From the NCBI GenBank assembly GCA_031399085.1, contig JANNOQ010000033.1:372001-436000 (forward strand): a stretch of DNA of 64,000 nt, read 5' to 3'. Below the pieces are notes generated by a model. It had not been told where the DNA came from, made no database searches, and worked only from the letters and a program-made list of their open reading frames with translations. Source of the DNA: R-RK-3 sp031399085. GTDB lineage: Bacteria; Pseudomonadota; Alphaproteobacteria; Rhizobiales; Rhodomicrobiaceae. Both the position numbers and the translations under genes were made by a program. Shown here one piece after another: positions 32,969 through 41,851 of the stretch (its first letter is position 1; every line of letters begins with the position of its first letter).

Positions 32969-34039
32969 TTAACGGTCTTGCCAGCGTCCCTCGACACATG
33001 CGCGCCAACTGTCGAGGGCTTGGCGGGTCGCGTCTACATCATGCACGCGAACGATTTGGACGGCTTGCGAGGCCGCCGCGAGCGCCGCGCCGATGCTGCC
33101 GGGACCGCGCAGTTTGGCATCGCGCACGCCCGTAACGGTTCCAACGAACCGCTTGCGGGAGGCGCCGAGCAGCAGCGGCACGCCAAGCCCGTGAAACAAG
33201 CCGATGCCGGCAAGAAGCGCTAGATTGTGCGCAAGGGTCTTGCCGAAACCGATGCCGGGATCGGCGATCAGCAAGCCGCGAGTGAGCCCAGCCGCGTCGG
33301 CCGCTGCGATCCGTTCCTCCAGGAAATCGTAAACCTCCAGCAAAACGTCCGCGTAGGTGGGATCGTCCTGCATGGTGCCCGGTTCGCCGCGCGCGTGCAT
33401 CAGGACGGTGGGGACGCCAAGCCTTACGGCGGTTTCGAGCGCGCGGGGGTCATAAGTGAGAGCGGAAACATCGTTGATGAGTGACGCGCCGTTCTGCACG
33501 GCAGAGGTCATCACGCCGGAGTTGCGCGTGTCGATGGAGATCGGCACGGCAAGATCGCGCAGGCGTTCGAGCACCGGAATAGTGCGGCGCAACTCCTCGG
33601 CTTGATCGACGGGATCAGCGCCGGGACGAGTGGATTCGCCGCCAATATCGACGAAATCCGCACCCTCCGAGACGAGCCGGCGCGCCTGGCCTACGGCACT
33701 CTCGGCATCCTCAAAGTCGCCGCCATCCGAGAAACTATCCGGCGTAACGTTGACGATGCCCATTATCAGCGGACGGCCGGGCGCGATGCCTGCAATGGGC
33801 TCGCGTGCCATGGTGAGTCGATCGAGAAGGGCGCGGATGTCGCACTCGCTACTCGCGTCGATATCGCGTGCTGGAACGAAGCGGCGGGTCGCAGCGCCAG
33901 GGGTGCCTTCGATCACTTCGAGACTTAGAAATGCCGCCGGACCACCGACCAAGGGGAGAGCTGCGCCTTGCACCACTGCCCCTGCGGCGGCGTCGCCCCA
34001 AATCACACCTCTCGGGCAAAGATAGACTTTTCCGCTCAA
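32969..34039 (-). CDS. folP: Dihydropteroate synthase
   Basis: A 356-residue enzyme of folate synthesis that joins p-aminobenzoate and hydroxymethyl-dihydropterin diphosphate. The TIM-barrel motifs are MGIVNVTPDSFSDGG, DIGGESTRPGA, SIDTRNSG, NDVSAL, DPGIGFGKT and LLGASRKRFVG. It has an N-terminal extension of about 85 residues, a feature I associate with alphaproteobacterial FolP. The start is TTG at 34039, with GGAG 7 bases upstream; an ATG 4 bases earlier is in another frame. Confidence 0.93.
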   Translation of the reverse strand: MSGKVYLCPRGVIWGDAAAGAVVQGAALPLVGGPAAFLSLEVIEGTPGAATRRFVPARDIDASSECDIRALLDRLTMAREPIAGIAPGRPLIMGIVNVTPDSFSDGGDFEDAESAVGQARRLVSEGADFVDIGGESTRPGADPVDQAEELRRTIPVLERLRDLAVPISIDTRNSGVMTSAVQNGASLINDVSALTYDPRALETAVRLGVPTVLMHARGEPGTMQDDPTYADVLLEVYDFLEERIAAADAAGLTRGLLIADPGIGFGKTLAHNLALLAGIGLFHGLGVPLLLGASRKRFVGTVTGVRDAKLRGPGSIGAALAAASQAVQIVRVHDVDATRQALDSWRACVEGRWQDR

Positions 34040-34132
34040 GCATTAGCTCCTTGCCGACCCGCTCCAGCTCGCCCTAAAAAATCCTGCAAGGTTCGAGCTT
34101 ACGGCTGACAATCTAGCGTACGGCCGAGGGCG

Positions 34133-35263
34133 CTAAAAATAAATGCCGCCACCGCGACGCCCACGAGCCGCACGCGCTGACGGCTCATTATGCCTGATGG
34201 CGCCTGCAAAGGGCTGGTCGCCTGTCTCAACATCCTGGCTCCGGAACTGCACGCTGAGGCTATCGATCAGATAGCCGGCCCAGCGCAACATTCCGAACAG
34301 AGCGTCTTTATCATTGTCGAGGATTTTCGCGGTTTCGGGGCGGATGGCGTCGAGTTGAAGGTGGACCGCCTCGTTCCGCAATGTGATCCGGACGGTAACC
34401 AGGCCTAGCTCCGGCGGGGTCAGTTCGATGTTCAAGAGCTTGACGGCCCTCGGCCCTGGCTCGGCGGCCACGGAACCCTGCGGATTGGAATAAGAGGTGT
34501 TGTCCAACTCGCGCCCGATCCGGTCCGCGATTTGAGCAACCAGCGGCTGATTGGGGATGGGAGCCGGGGCCGGGTCCTGGCGCGGGGCGGATAGCGACGC
34601 CTCTCTGACGAGCGGGGAGCCGCCTCTCGCGAGCACGGTTTCAAGGGCCATGAGGCTGGCTTGCATAGGCGTTTGCGCGGCCTCGTATGCGATCGGCTGT
34701 GATGGCCTCTCGGGAGCGGACTTGAAAGCCGGCCTTTTATCATCGCGCATGGCGGGGCTGACCGTCCGACCGGCCTCGGCCGAAAACCCCCCAGCCAGCG
34801 GCCGCTCCGGCATGGGGATCTGGCCGAGCGCCGGGTGTTCGCCCTGTGTAGGCAATGGGTTCAGCCAGTCACAGCGATTGTCTTGGGCCTGCGCAGGCAA
34901 CGATCGCTGGACCGCCTCGCTGTTTGCTCCGGCCGGGAGATCGGCGAGGCGCAGCATCGGCCTTCGCTGCTTGGGCGCAAGCGAAATACCCTCCGCCGCG
35001 CTCAGCTCCTGCGCGAACCATTTATGATGGGTGATTTCCGCCAGCATTGGCGAGGGTTCGTCAACCGCGTCACTGTCATCGCTGTCCTGTGCAGCCGATT
35101 CGGGTTTGCTGGGCACGCTCTCTTCGCTCCCCAAAAACCCAAGCAGTTCAGAGAATGCCGCCTGCTCGTTCAAATCAGACTTTGCTCCGTCCAAGCTCGG
35201 CATTGCTTGCGCCAGCGGCACGGAACGAGCGGGGGGGATCGCGGCGTTGGCAGCGCCCGTCAT
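34133..35263 (-). CDS. FliK-like protein (flagellar hook-length control C-terminal domain)
   Basis: A 376-residue protein. The first 260 residues are low-complexity, Pro/Ala/Gln-rich and probably disordered. The C-terminal part LNIELTPPELGLVTVRITL and the following EAVHLQLDAIRPETAKILDND matches the folded FliK C-terminal domain, which switches the secretion specificity of flagellar or type III export machines. No other flagellar gene is in the window, so it is an orphan. It overlaps the short upstream frame by 4 bases (ATGA). Confidence 0.72.
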   Translation of the reverse strand: MTGAANAAIPPARSVPLAQAMPSLDGAKSDLNEQAAFSELLGFLGSEESVPSKPESAAQDSDDSDAVDEPSPMLAEITHHKWFAQELSAAEGISLAPKQRRPMLRLADLPAGANSEAVQRSLPAQAQDNRCDWLNPLPTQGEHPALGQIPMPERPLAGGFSAEAGRTVSPAMRDDKRPAFKSAPERPSQPIAYEAAQTPMQASLMALETVLARGGSPLVREASLSAPRQDPAPAPIPNQPLVAQIADRIGRELDNTSYSNPQGSVAAEPGPRAVKLLNIELTPPELGLVTVRITLRNEAVHLQLDAIRPETAKILDNDKDALFGMLRWAGYLIDSLSVQFRSQDVETGDQPFAGAIRHNEPSARAARGRRGGGIYF

Positions 35264-35541
35264 TCTTTGTCTCCATGGAGCAAATCATCGACCTGGATGA
35301 AGGTCCGACTAGGCGCGCCGATCAGCTGTAACATGTGCCGCGATTCAACATTGTTTCCCTGACCTGCGCTGATTGGCGCAGCCCGACCGAAGAGTTTTAA
35401 CTTGAAGGACAAACGCGTCTGGCGCGTGAGGTCACGCGCGATATCGAGCTGACAGCCGACTATCGAACTGGAACAACCGCCCGTAAGCGTGACCGAAACT
35501 ATGGGCGTTAAACCTCGATCCGCCCGTTGATACCATTGCAA
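35260..35541 (-). CDS. Possible small protein coupled to the FliK-like gene
   Basis: A 93-residue frame from a TTG start at 35541, ending in an ATGA overlap with the FliK-like gene. The overlap and open frame are the only support. The sequence (VSVTLTGGCSSSIVGCQLD ... RTFIQVDDLLHG) suggests beta structure and no membrane segment. The frame stays open upstream into the LysM gene without an ATG or GTG, and the ribosome site is weak. I do not recognise it. Confidence 0.35.
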   Translation of the reverse strand: MQWYQRADRGLTPIVSVTLTGGCSSSIVGCQLDIARDLTRQTRLSFKLKLFGRAAPISAGQGNNVESRHMLQLIGAPSRTFIQVDDLLHGDKE

Positions 35542-35608
35542 TCTTGTCTCAGCCTTGCGGGATGCGGCGGCGGTAGCAAACGCGGGTGCGAATTGAGCGT
35601 CGTCTGAC

Positions 35609-36832
35609 TTATCGGGGCAGCTCGAAACGCTGCATCGGGTAGATCAAATTTGGATTACGGATCTGCTTGCGGTTGTTTTGAAAAATCTGGGTGTATTTGG
35701 CGCCGTTGCCATAATGCCGTTGAGCGATTTGCCATAGCGTATCGCCTCTGCGGACGATGATTGCAGAGCCATCGAGGGCCACCAGCTTTGCCACCTCTTC
35801 GGTAGAAGAGCCGGCGCGGCTCGGATTTGTCTTTCCGGACGCCGCGCTGTCAAGCCCAGCCGTCTTTGAATCGTCTTCTGCCAGCGCGAAGCCGCCGCCA
35901 GGCGCGCGGTCGAACCGCACCTCGGCGCGTGCCATAACGATGTTGGAGTCCTTCTGCAGAAGGTCGGCGCGCAGCGCATGATTGCCGCCCGAGAGTTGCC
36001 GATTCCCGGAATAACTCCAATTGCCTGTGGCATCCGCGGTCGCCATGCCCGCAAATTCATTGTCGATGTAGAGCATCACGCGCGTGCCTGGCACGGCCTG
36101 TCCGCTCATGTGCAACATGCTTTTCTCGCCTGCCTCTTCATAGTCTACCGAGGCAAATCCGACCTGCGCCGAATGACTTGGCCCCGCCTTCCCGCCAGGC
36201 AGGCCCTCAGGCACATTGAGCGTTGCCGTCTCGAAGCTGCCGCTCTGCCGCTTTGCTGCTCCCCCGGACGCATCGGCGGTGGCCGGCATCTGCAGCACCC
36301 GCGTCGCCTTGCCTTCTTCGGTCAGGGCAACCAGCGGCTGATCGGTTTTTGGATCGGCCAGGGAGAGAGCCAATCTTTGCGTCGAGAACAGCGTGCGGTC
36401 GCCTTTCGGCGCTTGCGCGCTCAGCTCCAGCGAATATTCGCCTTTAGCCAGCCTTTCGGTTGGCTCCACGATCCACTCGCCATTTTCGTCAGCAGCGACG
36501 CTGCCAATCTCCTTGCCGCCGCTCTGCACGGAAACCGTCCAACCGGGCTCGGCGCGGCCGGCCATGATCACCGATCCGTCCGGCTCAGCCCTAACAATGT
36601 CGAATGTCGGGCGCGCCGCAGCGGAGCTTGTCGATGCGGGCGCGGGACCGGCGTCCGGCAACGCCGCATTTTGAACGCCGGGCTGCGCACCGAACCAGCC
36701 AGAGCGCAGCCCATAAAGGCCGGCATAGGCCCCGACGACCAAAAGCACAAGAAGGAACAGCACCCAGGCCTTTCGCATCGGCTTCAACCTTTTCTCACTC
36801 ACCGCTGAGCGTCCCAGATGCAGAGGCGCCAT
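35609..36832 (-). CDS. LysM-domain cell-wall protein with Ig-like region
   Basis: A 407-residue protein. A membrane anchor (AWVLFLLVLLVVGAYAGLYG) is followed by an Ala/Pro linker, two Ig-like stretches (GSVIMAGRAEPGWTVSV and HMSGQAVPGTRVMLYIDNEF) and a C-terminal LysM module (VRRGDTLWQIAQRHYGNG, with IYPMQRFELP). LysM binds peptidoglycan. Such proteins in Rhizobiales are periplasmic and of unclear role. ATG 36832 opens the frame; ATG 36778 would leave a tighter signal/anchor and has an AGG upstream, so the start is uncertain. Confidence 0.85.
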   Translation of the reverse strand: MAPLHLGRSAVSEKRLKPMRKAWVLFLLVLLVVGAYAGLYGLRSGWFGAQPGVQNAALPDAGPAPASTSSAAARPTFDIVRAEPDGSVIMAGRAEPGWTVSVQSGGKEIGSVAADENGEWIVEPTERLAKGEYSLELSAQAPKGDRTLFSTQRLALSLADPKTDQPLVALTEEGKATRVLQMPATADASGGAAKRQSGSFETATLNVPEGLPGGKAGPSHSAQVGFASVDYEEAGEKSMLHMSGQAVPGTRVMLYIDNEFAGMATADATGNWSYSGNRQLSGGNHALRADLLQKDSNIVMARAEVRFDRAPGGGFALAEDDSKTAGLDSAASGKTNPSRAGSSTEEVAKLVALDGSAIIVRRGDTLWQIAQRHYGNGAKYTQIFQNNRKQIRNPNLIYPMQRFELPR

Positions 36833-37078
36833 GATCTTGGAGCGAACGCATTCGCCCGGAACGCTTGAGGCCCGGCATCCCCCAAAATCCCAGGGGGCAA
36901 GGCTTGCGCGTGTGGGATAAGAGTCACTTCAATCATGTCTCTTCTTTAATCATAAAAGCGGGCTAGGGCCAAGGGCGAGCTTCCATCAACTTTCATCGGC
37001 GATAACACCATATAGGGTGAGATCACGGAGGGTAAAGCGAAGCCTCAATGTGATAAATGTGAATTCTCAAGGGATGGA

Positions 37079-37696
37079 GTGCCAATAAGCGATATGAAGC
37101 AAGGGATTATTAAAAACATCTGCGTCTATTGCGGCTCGAGCCTCGGGGCGAATCCCGTTTATGCGCAGGCCGCGAGGACGCTCGGCCGCGCCATGGCCGA
37201 GGACGGCATTGGCTTGATCTATGGCGGCGCAAGCGTCGGTTTGATGGGAGAAATCGCACGCTCGGTTCTGGACGCGGGAGGACGGGTCACGGGCATCAGG
37301 CCGCCAAATCTGCCGATTAATGAAATAGCGTTGGATAACGTTCAGGAGCTGATCTATGTGCGCACGCTGCATGAACGCAAGATGCTCATGTTCGAGCGGG
37401 CCGATGCCTTTGTCGCCTTACCCGGCGGCGTGGGCACGCTGGAGGAGCTTGTCGAGCAGATCACCTGGGTGCAACTCGGCCATCACGGCAAGCCGGTGGT
37501 GATCGCCAATATACAGAATTATTGGGCGCCGCTGCTCACCCTGTTCGACCAAATGCGGGCGTTGAATTTCATCAGCCCCGCGCTCGACATCACCTACCAT
37601 GTCGCCGACCGGGTCGAGGACATCATTCCGCTGCTACGGAGTAAGGCCGTTGATGGCAAGGCCACCAGCTGGGCGGCGGCAGCAAGCCTGCCATAG
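37079..37696 (+). CDS. LOG-family nucleoside 5'-monophosphate phosphoribohydrolase
   Basis: A 205-residue Rossmann-fold protein with the LOG (Lonely Guy) signature PGGVGTLEE and the earlier ICVYCGSSLGANP and IYGGASVGLMG motifs. Family members split nucleoside monophosphates to a free base and ribose 5-phosphate; plant and some bacterial members activate cytokinins. GTG 37079 has GGGATGGA just upstream and is preferred over ATG 37094. It stands alone, convergent with tctA. Confidence 0.9.
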   Translation: MPISDMKQGIIKNICVYCGSSLGANPVYAQAARTLGRAMAEDGIGLIYGGASVGLMGEIARSVLDAGGRVTGIRPPNLPINEIALDNVQELIYVRTLHERKMLMFERADAFVALPGGVGTLEELVEQITWVQLGHHGKPVVIANIQNYWAPLLTLFDQMRALNFISPALDITYHVADRVEDIIPLLRSKAVDGKATSWAAAASLP

Positions 37697-37710
37697 GTCC
37701 CACGCCAGGA

Positions 37711-39216
37711 TCAATCCTCCTCGACAAACACCTGCTCGCGCTTCTTGGCGACCGATGGCAAGAATACGATGATCAACGCCGCCGCCGACAAGAGCAGCAG
37801 GGCGAGGCTTATCGGCCGGTCGACAAAGATCGTTGGATCGCCGCGCGAAATAATCATCGCGCGGCGCAAATGTTCTTCAAGCATCGGGCCGAGGATGAAG
37901 CCCAGCAGGAGTGGCGCGGGCTCGCAGCCCAGTTTGTAGAAGAGATAACCGATCGCACCGAAAACCGCGACGGAGTACATATCGAAGATGTTGGTGTTGA
38001 TACTGTAAACGCCAATGGCCGAAAACGCCATGATGGCCGGGAACATCAGATAATAGGGCACCCGCAGGACTCGCACCCAAAGCCCGACCAGAGGCAGGTT
38101 CAGTATGACGAGCATCAGATTGCCGACCCACATCGAGGCGATGATGCCCCAGAACAATTCCGGCCGCTCGGCCGCGACATTGGGGCCGGGCACGATGCCC
38201 TGGATGATGAATGCGCCGATCATCAGCGCCATCACCGGATTGGCGGGAATGCCGAGCGTAAGCATTGGAATGAAGGAGGTTTGCGCGGCAGCGTTGTTGG
38301 CGCTTTCAGGTCCTGCCACCCCTTCGATGGCGCCCTTGCCGAAACGCTCCGGAGTTTTGGAGAGCTTCTTTTCCATGGTGTAGGCGGCGAAGGACGCCAG
38401 CACGGCGCCGCCGCCGGGAAGAATGCCGAGCGCCGATCCGAGCAAAGTGCCGCGCACAATGGGGGCGGCCATGGCTTTCAAATCCTCGCGCGTCGGCATG
38501 AGGCCGGTGACGTTCGTGACGGCGACCTCGCGGTCGCGCTCGTTCTCCAGATTGCGCAGGATTTCAGCAACGCCGAAAATGCCAACGGCCACGGCGACGA
38601 AGTTGATGCCGTCGGCCAGTTCCAGATAGCCGAGCGTCATGCGCGGCGTGCCGGTATAGATGTCGGTGCCGACCAATCCCAACAGCAGTCCGATTACGAT
38701 CATCGCCAGCGCTTTAAGGATCGAGCCATGCGCCAGGGCGACCGAGGTTATGAGCGCGAGCACCATGAGCGAGAAATATTCGGGCGAGCCGAATTTCAGC
38801 GCGATGGTGGTGAGCGGCGGAGCGGCGGCGGCGATGATGAATGTCGCCACCGTGCCCGCAACGAACGAGCCGATGGCGGCGGTGGCCAGAGCCGGTCCCG
38901 CGCGTCCTTGGCGCGCCATCTGATAGCCGTCAATTGTGGTCACGGCGGAGGATGACTCGCCGGGCAAGTTAATCAGCACCGCCGTGGTCGAGCCGCCATA
39001 TTGCGCGCCGTAATAGATGCCGGCCAGCATGATCAGCGAGGAAACCGGCTCCAGGCTGTAGGTGATCGGCAGCAGCATGGCGATGGTGGCGGTGGGGCCA
39101 AGCCCCGGCAGCACGCCGATCAATGTGCCTAAAAGCGTGCCCAGAAAACAGTAGAACAAATTTCCCGGCTGTAGCGCCGTGCCCAAACCGATGCCAAGAT
39201 TTTGGATCAGATCCAT
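37711..39216 (-). CDS. tctA: Tripartite tricarboxylate transporter, large membrane subunit
   Basis: A 501-residue TctA protein with about 12 helices. Family motifs include TLIGVLPGLGPTATIAML, YYGAQYGGSTTAVLINLPGE and the repeat-related GSALGILPGGGAVLASF. It forms the channel of a secondary, binding-protein-dependent carboxylate importer. It is the third gene of tctCBA, starting 1 base after the tctB stop. The substrate (citrate-like or other carboxylate) cannot be predicted. Confidence 0.95.
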   Translation of the reverse strand: MDLIQNLGIGLGTALQPGNLFYCFLGTLLGTLIGVLPGLGPTATIAMLLPITYSLEPVSSLIMLAGIYYGAQYGGSTTAVLINLPGESSSAVTTIDGYQMARQGRAGPALATAAIGSFVAGTVATFIIAAAAPPLTTIALKFGSPEYFSLMVLALITSVALAHGSILKALAMIVIGLLLGLVGTDIYTGTPRMTLGYLELADGINFVAVAVGIFGVAEILRNLENERDREVAVTNVTGLMPTREDLKAMAAPIVRGTLLGSALGILPGGGAVLASFAAYTMEKKLSKTPERFGKGAIEGVAGPESANNAAAQTSFIPMLTLGIPANPVMALMIGAFIIQGIVPGPNVAAERPELFWGIIASMWVGNLMLVILNLPLVGLWVRVLRVPYYLMFPAIMAFSAIGVYSINTNIFDMYSVAVFGAIGYLFYKLGCEPAPLLLGFILGPMLEEHLRRAMIISRGDPTIFVDRPISLALLLLSAAALIIVFLPSVAKKREQVFVEED

Positions 39217-39217
39217 C

Positions 39218-39688
39218 TTAATTTCCCAGCCCGACGGCTTGCATCCATGGGCCGAACAGCCGGATGGGCGATCCGAGGCCATAGGAGAAAATCGCGACGC
39301 AAAACACGGTAAGTCCGATCGTCAAGGCGATGGCCATGAGAGGCGAAACGCGGTAGCTGGCGAATGAGGCAATGAATGCGATGAGCGCAAGAGCGGGCAC
39401 AAGCCCCAAACCCTGGATTGTTGCGCCGAAAACGATCGGACCCAGAAGAATAAAGAACATACCGCGCCAGGGGACAGCGCCCCAGGCTTCATCCGGAACG
39501 TGGATGGCATGAAACAGGATGCCCGCGCCAAGCAGCACCAGCGCGCCCGAAAGCACCAGCGGGAAATAGCCCGGCCCCATCTTGATGTTTGTGCCAAGAT
39601 CAAGCGTCAGATAGGTGTTCAGCCCGAAGCCGATGCCAAGCAGGATGAACAGCGCTCCGGCGGCGGCGTCCTTGGAATTGAATGTCAT
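39218..39688 (-). CDS. tctB: Tripartite tricarboxylate transporter, small membrane subunit
   Basis: A 156-residue protein with four predicted helices, starting MTFNSKDAAAGALFILLG and containing the family feature KMGPGYFPLVLSGALVLLG. It pairs with TctA. Start ATG 39688 is chosen; the frame opens at a TTG at 39727, and neither has a strong ribosome site. Confidence 0.9.
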   Translation of the reverse strand: MTFNSKDAAAGALFILLGIGFGLNTYLTLDLGTNIKMGPGYFPLVLSGALVLLGAGILFHAIHVPDEAWGAVPWRGMFFILLGPIVFGATIQGLGLVPALALIAFIASFASYRVSPLMAIALTIGLTVFCVAIFSYGLGSPIRLFGPWMQAVGLGN

Positions 39689-39740
39689 TGCGACGGCTTT
39701 CAGGGAGGGATAATCCCGCGCGGTCAAACCGGCGATTGCG

Positions 39741-39768
39741 AAAAAAGGGCGGCCTTACGCCGCCCCTT
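39741..39768 (-). terminator. Rho-independent terminator-like hairpin between tctC and tctB
   Basis: On the minus strand GGGCGGC-GTAAG-GCCGCCC is followed by TTTTTT. It starts about 7 bases after the tctC stop. Because tctB and tctA lie further downstream, it probably acts as a partial terminator that keeps binding-protein expression above that of the membrane subunits. Confidence 0.75.
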
Positions 39769-39774
39769 AACTCG

Positions 39775-40761
39775 TTAGTCCGCGTAGACGCCCGCCGCCT
39801 TGATGACTGGCGCCCAGCGGGCGATTTCCGACTCGACCTTTGCCTTTAAGGCCGCGGGCGTGGCATCACCCTGCGACACCGGCTCGGTACCGAGTTCGGC
39901 AAAACGCGCCTTCACATTTTCGTCCTGCAGCGCCTTTTGCAGCGATTTCACCAAGCGATCGGTGATTTCCTTCGGGGTGCCCTTCGGCGCATACATTGCA
40001 TGCCAAACGCCAACCTCGAAATCTTTCAAGCCAGCCTCTGTAGCGGTCGGCACGTCGGGGAGCGCGGCAAGGCGCTTAGCCGTCGTGGTTGCGTAGCCTT
40101 TGATCTTGCCGGCTTTGATCTGGTTCGTGGTGTTGGTGGTTTGATCGCACATGAAATCCACCTGCCCGCCAAGCAGATCGGTCATCGCCGGCCCAGTGCC
40201 TTTATAGGGAACCGTGGTAACCTGGGTTCCGACCGCGCTCATGAACAGCATGCCGCAAAGATGCGAGGCCGCGCCAATGCCGGCATTGGCATAAGTTACC
40301 TTTTCCTTGTTGGCTTTCACATAGTCGACGAGCCCTTTCAGGTCCGTCGCTTCCAAATTGGCGCGTCCGACGATGGTCATGGGAACGTCGGTGACGAGGC
40401 CGATATATTCGAAGTCCTTCAACGCATCGTAAGGGGGCTTGCGGTAGAGAGTGGCGCTCGTCGCCATGCCGATATGGTGCAGCAGCAGCGTGTAGCCATC
40501 CGGTGCGGCCTTGGCCACGCGCGCGGCGCCGAGCGTGCCGCCCGCCCCGCCAACATTCTCGACCACCACCTGCTGGCCAAGATCCTTGCCCATTGACTCA
40601 GAGACCAATCGGGTCACGGTGTCGGTCGGGCCGCCAGCTGCAAACGGCACGACGACAGTAATGGGCCGCGTGGGGTAAGGGGATTGCGCCCAAGTGGCGC
40701 CCGCTGTCACGGCGGCGATGCCGGCGAGGGCGACGGCGCGGCGGGCTAGCTTAAAAATCAT
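39775..40761 (-). CDS. tctC: Tripartite tricarboxylate transporter solute-binding protein
   Basis: A 328-residue periplasmic protein of the Bug/TctC family, with signal peptide (LARRAVALAGIAAVTAGATWA). Motifs are ITVVVPFAAGGPTDTVTR, NVGGAGGTLGAARVAKA, TYANAGIGAASHL and VPYKGTGPAMTDLLGGQVD. It is the first gene of tctCBA. ATG 40761 has GGAGG 5 bases upstream. The carboxylate ligand is unknown. Confidence 0.93.
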   Translation of the reverse strand: MIFKLARRAVALAGIAAVTAGATWAQSPYPTRPITVVVPFAAGGPTDTVTRLVSESMGKDLGQQVVVENVGGAGGTLGAARVAKAAPDGYTLLLHHIGMATSATLYRKPPYDALKDFEYIGLVTDVPMTIVGRANLEATDLKGLVDYVKANKEKVTYANAGIGAASHLCGMLFMSAVGTQVTTVPYKGTGPAMTDLLGGQVDFMCDQTTNTTNQIKAGKIKGYATTTAKRLAALPDVPTATEAGLKDFEVGVWHAMYAPKGTPKEITDRLVKSLQKALQDENVKARFAELGTEPVSQGDATPAALKAKVESEIARWAPVIKAAGVYAD

Positions 40762-41054
40762 GATTTCCTCCAACAACAATTATGGCAACGCTTGTGGGAT
40801 GGTAACGTCCAATCCTAAGGTTGCCTTGTCAACAGCTAGATCGGCGGATCGTTTCTCAGCTTACGGCAAATGCCCTATCATTTAGTCGAAGAATGAACGC
40901 TCCAGCGGGACTATTTTGTCGCGCACCCTTAAAAGCGGCATCATTATTCGCCGCCGTCGGCTTCAGGCAGCACATCCTCCAAGGCGGGTTTGATTTTTCG
41001 GCTCAGCCGCGTTAAAGCTCCCCGGCTTTGGGAACGGGATCAGCGACCAGGATC

Positions 41055-41828
41055 ATGAGCAGCTTTACCGAGGAAACCGTTCTTTCCGTTCACCATTGGA
41101 CGGACAACATCTTCAGTTTCACCGCCACCCGCAGCCCCTCCTTCCGCTTCGCCAACGGCCAGTTCACGATGATGGGACTTGAGATCGACGGCAAGCCGCT
41201 GACGCGCGCCTATTCGATGGTCAGCACCAATTACGACGAAAGCCTCGAGTTCTTCAGCATCAAGGTGCCGGATGGGCCGCTGACCTCGCGGCTCCAGCAC
41301 ATCAAGGAAGGCGACCGTATTCTGGTCAGCAAAAAGCCGGTCGGCACGCTCATCCTCAACAATCTGCTGCCCGGCCGCACGCTCTATTTGATCGCGACCG
41401 GTACGGGCCTTGCGCCTTTCATGAGCATCATCCGCGATCCGGAGACGTATGAGACGTTCGGCAAGGTGGTGCTCGTGCATGGCTGCCGCCTGATCGCGGA
41501 ACTGGCCTATGGGGAAACGATCACCGAGGTGTTGCCGAGGGACGAATTTATCGGCGAGCTGATCCGCGACAAGCTGATCTACTACCCGACCGTTACTCGC
41601 GAGCCCTTCCATAATCGCGGCCGGGTGACCGATCTCGTCGCCTCGGGCCAGCTTTTCGCTGATATCGGTCTGCCGCCGCTCGACGTAAAGGACGACCGCA
41701 TCATGCTCTGCGGCAGCCCGCAAATGCTGGAGGATATGCGGCGCATCTTGGACGAGCGCGGGTTTACCGAAGGCTCCAGCGGCAAGCCTGGCGAGTTCGT
41801 GTTCGAAAAGGCGTTTGTCGAGCGTTGA
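41055..41828 (+). CDS. fpr: Ferredoxin/flavodoxin-NADP+ reductase
   Basis: A 257-residue FNR. FAD contacts are TRAYSMVS, the NADP site includes IATGTGLAPFMS, and the C-terminus ends FEKAFVER, characteristic of bacterial subclass I Fpr. It exchanges electrons between NADPH and ferredoxin or flavodoxin, often in oxidative-stress defence or redox balancing. ATG 41055 is chosen over the frame opening at 41028. It is convergent with mcd. Confidence 0.92.
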   Translation: MSSFTEETVLSVHHWTDNIFSFTATRSPSFRFANGQFTMMGLEIDGKPLTRAYSMVSTNYDESLEFFSIKVPDGPLTSRLQHIKEGDRILVSKKPVGTLILNNLLPGRTLYLIATGTGLAPFMSIIRDPETYETFGKVVLVHGCRLIAELAYGETITEVLPRDEFIGELIRDKLIYYPTVTREPFHNRGRVTDLVASGQLFADIGLPPLDVKDDRIMLCGSPQMLEDMRRILDERGFTEGSSGKPGEFVFEKAFVER

Positions 41829-41851
41829 TGCGCATCTGCTTGCGTCGGTGA

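Noticed and set aside
32899..33135. A 78-codon frame starting in the AT-rich spacer
   Set aside because: It runs into folP on the opposite strand, has a hydrophobic start only because of AT-rich DNA, and lacks a ribosome site.
37870..38955. A 361-codon plus-strand frame opposite tctA
   Set aside because: His/Gln/Arg-rich antisense translation of a membrane protein gene; no motif.
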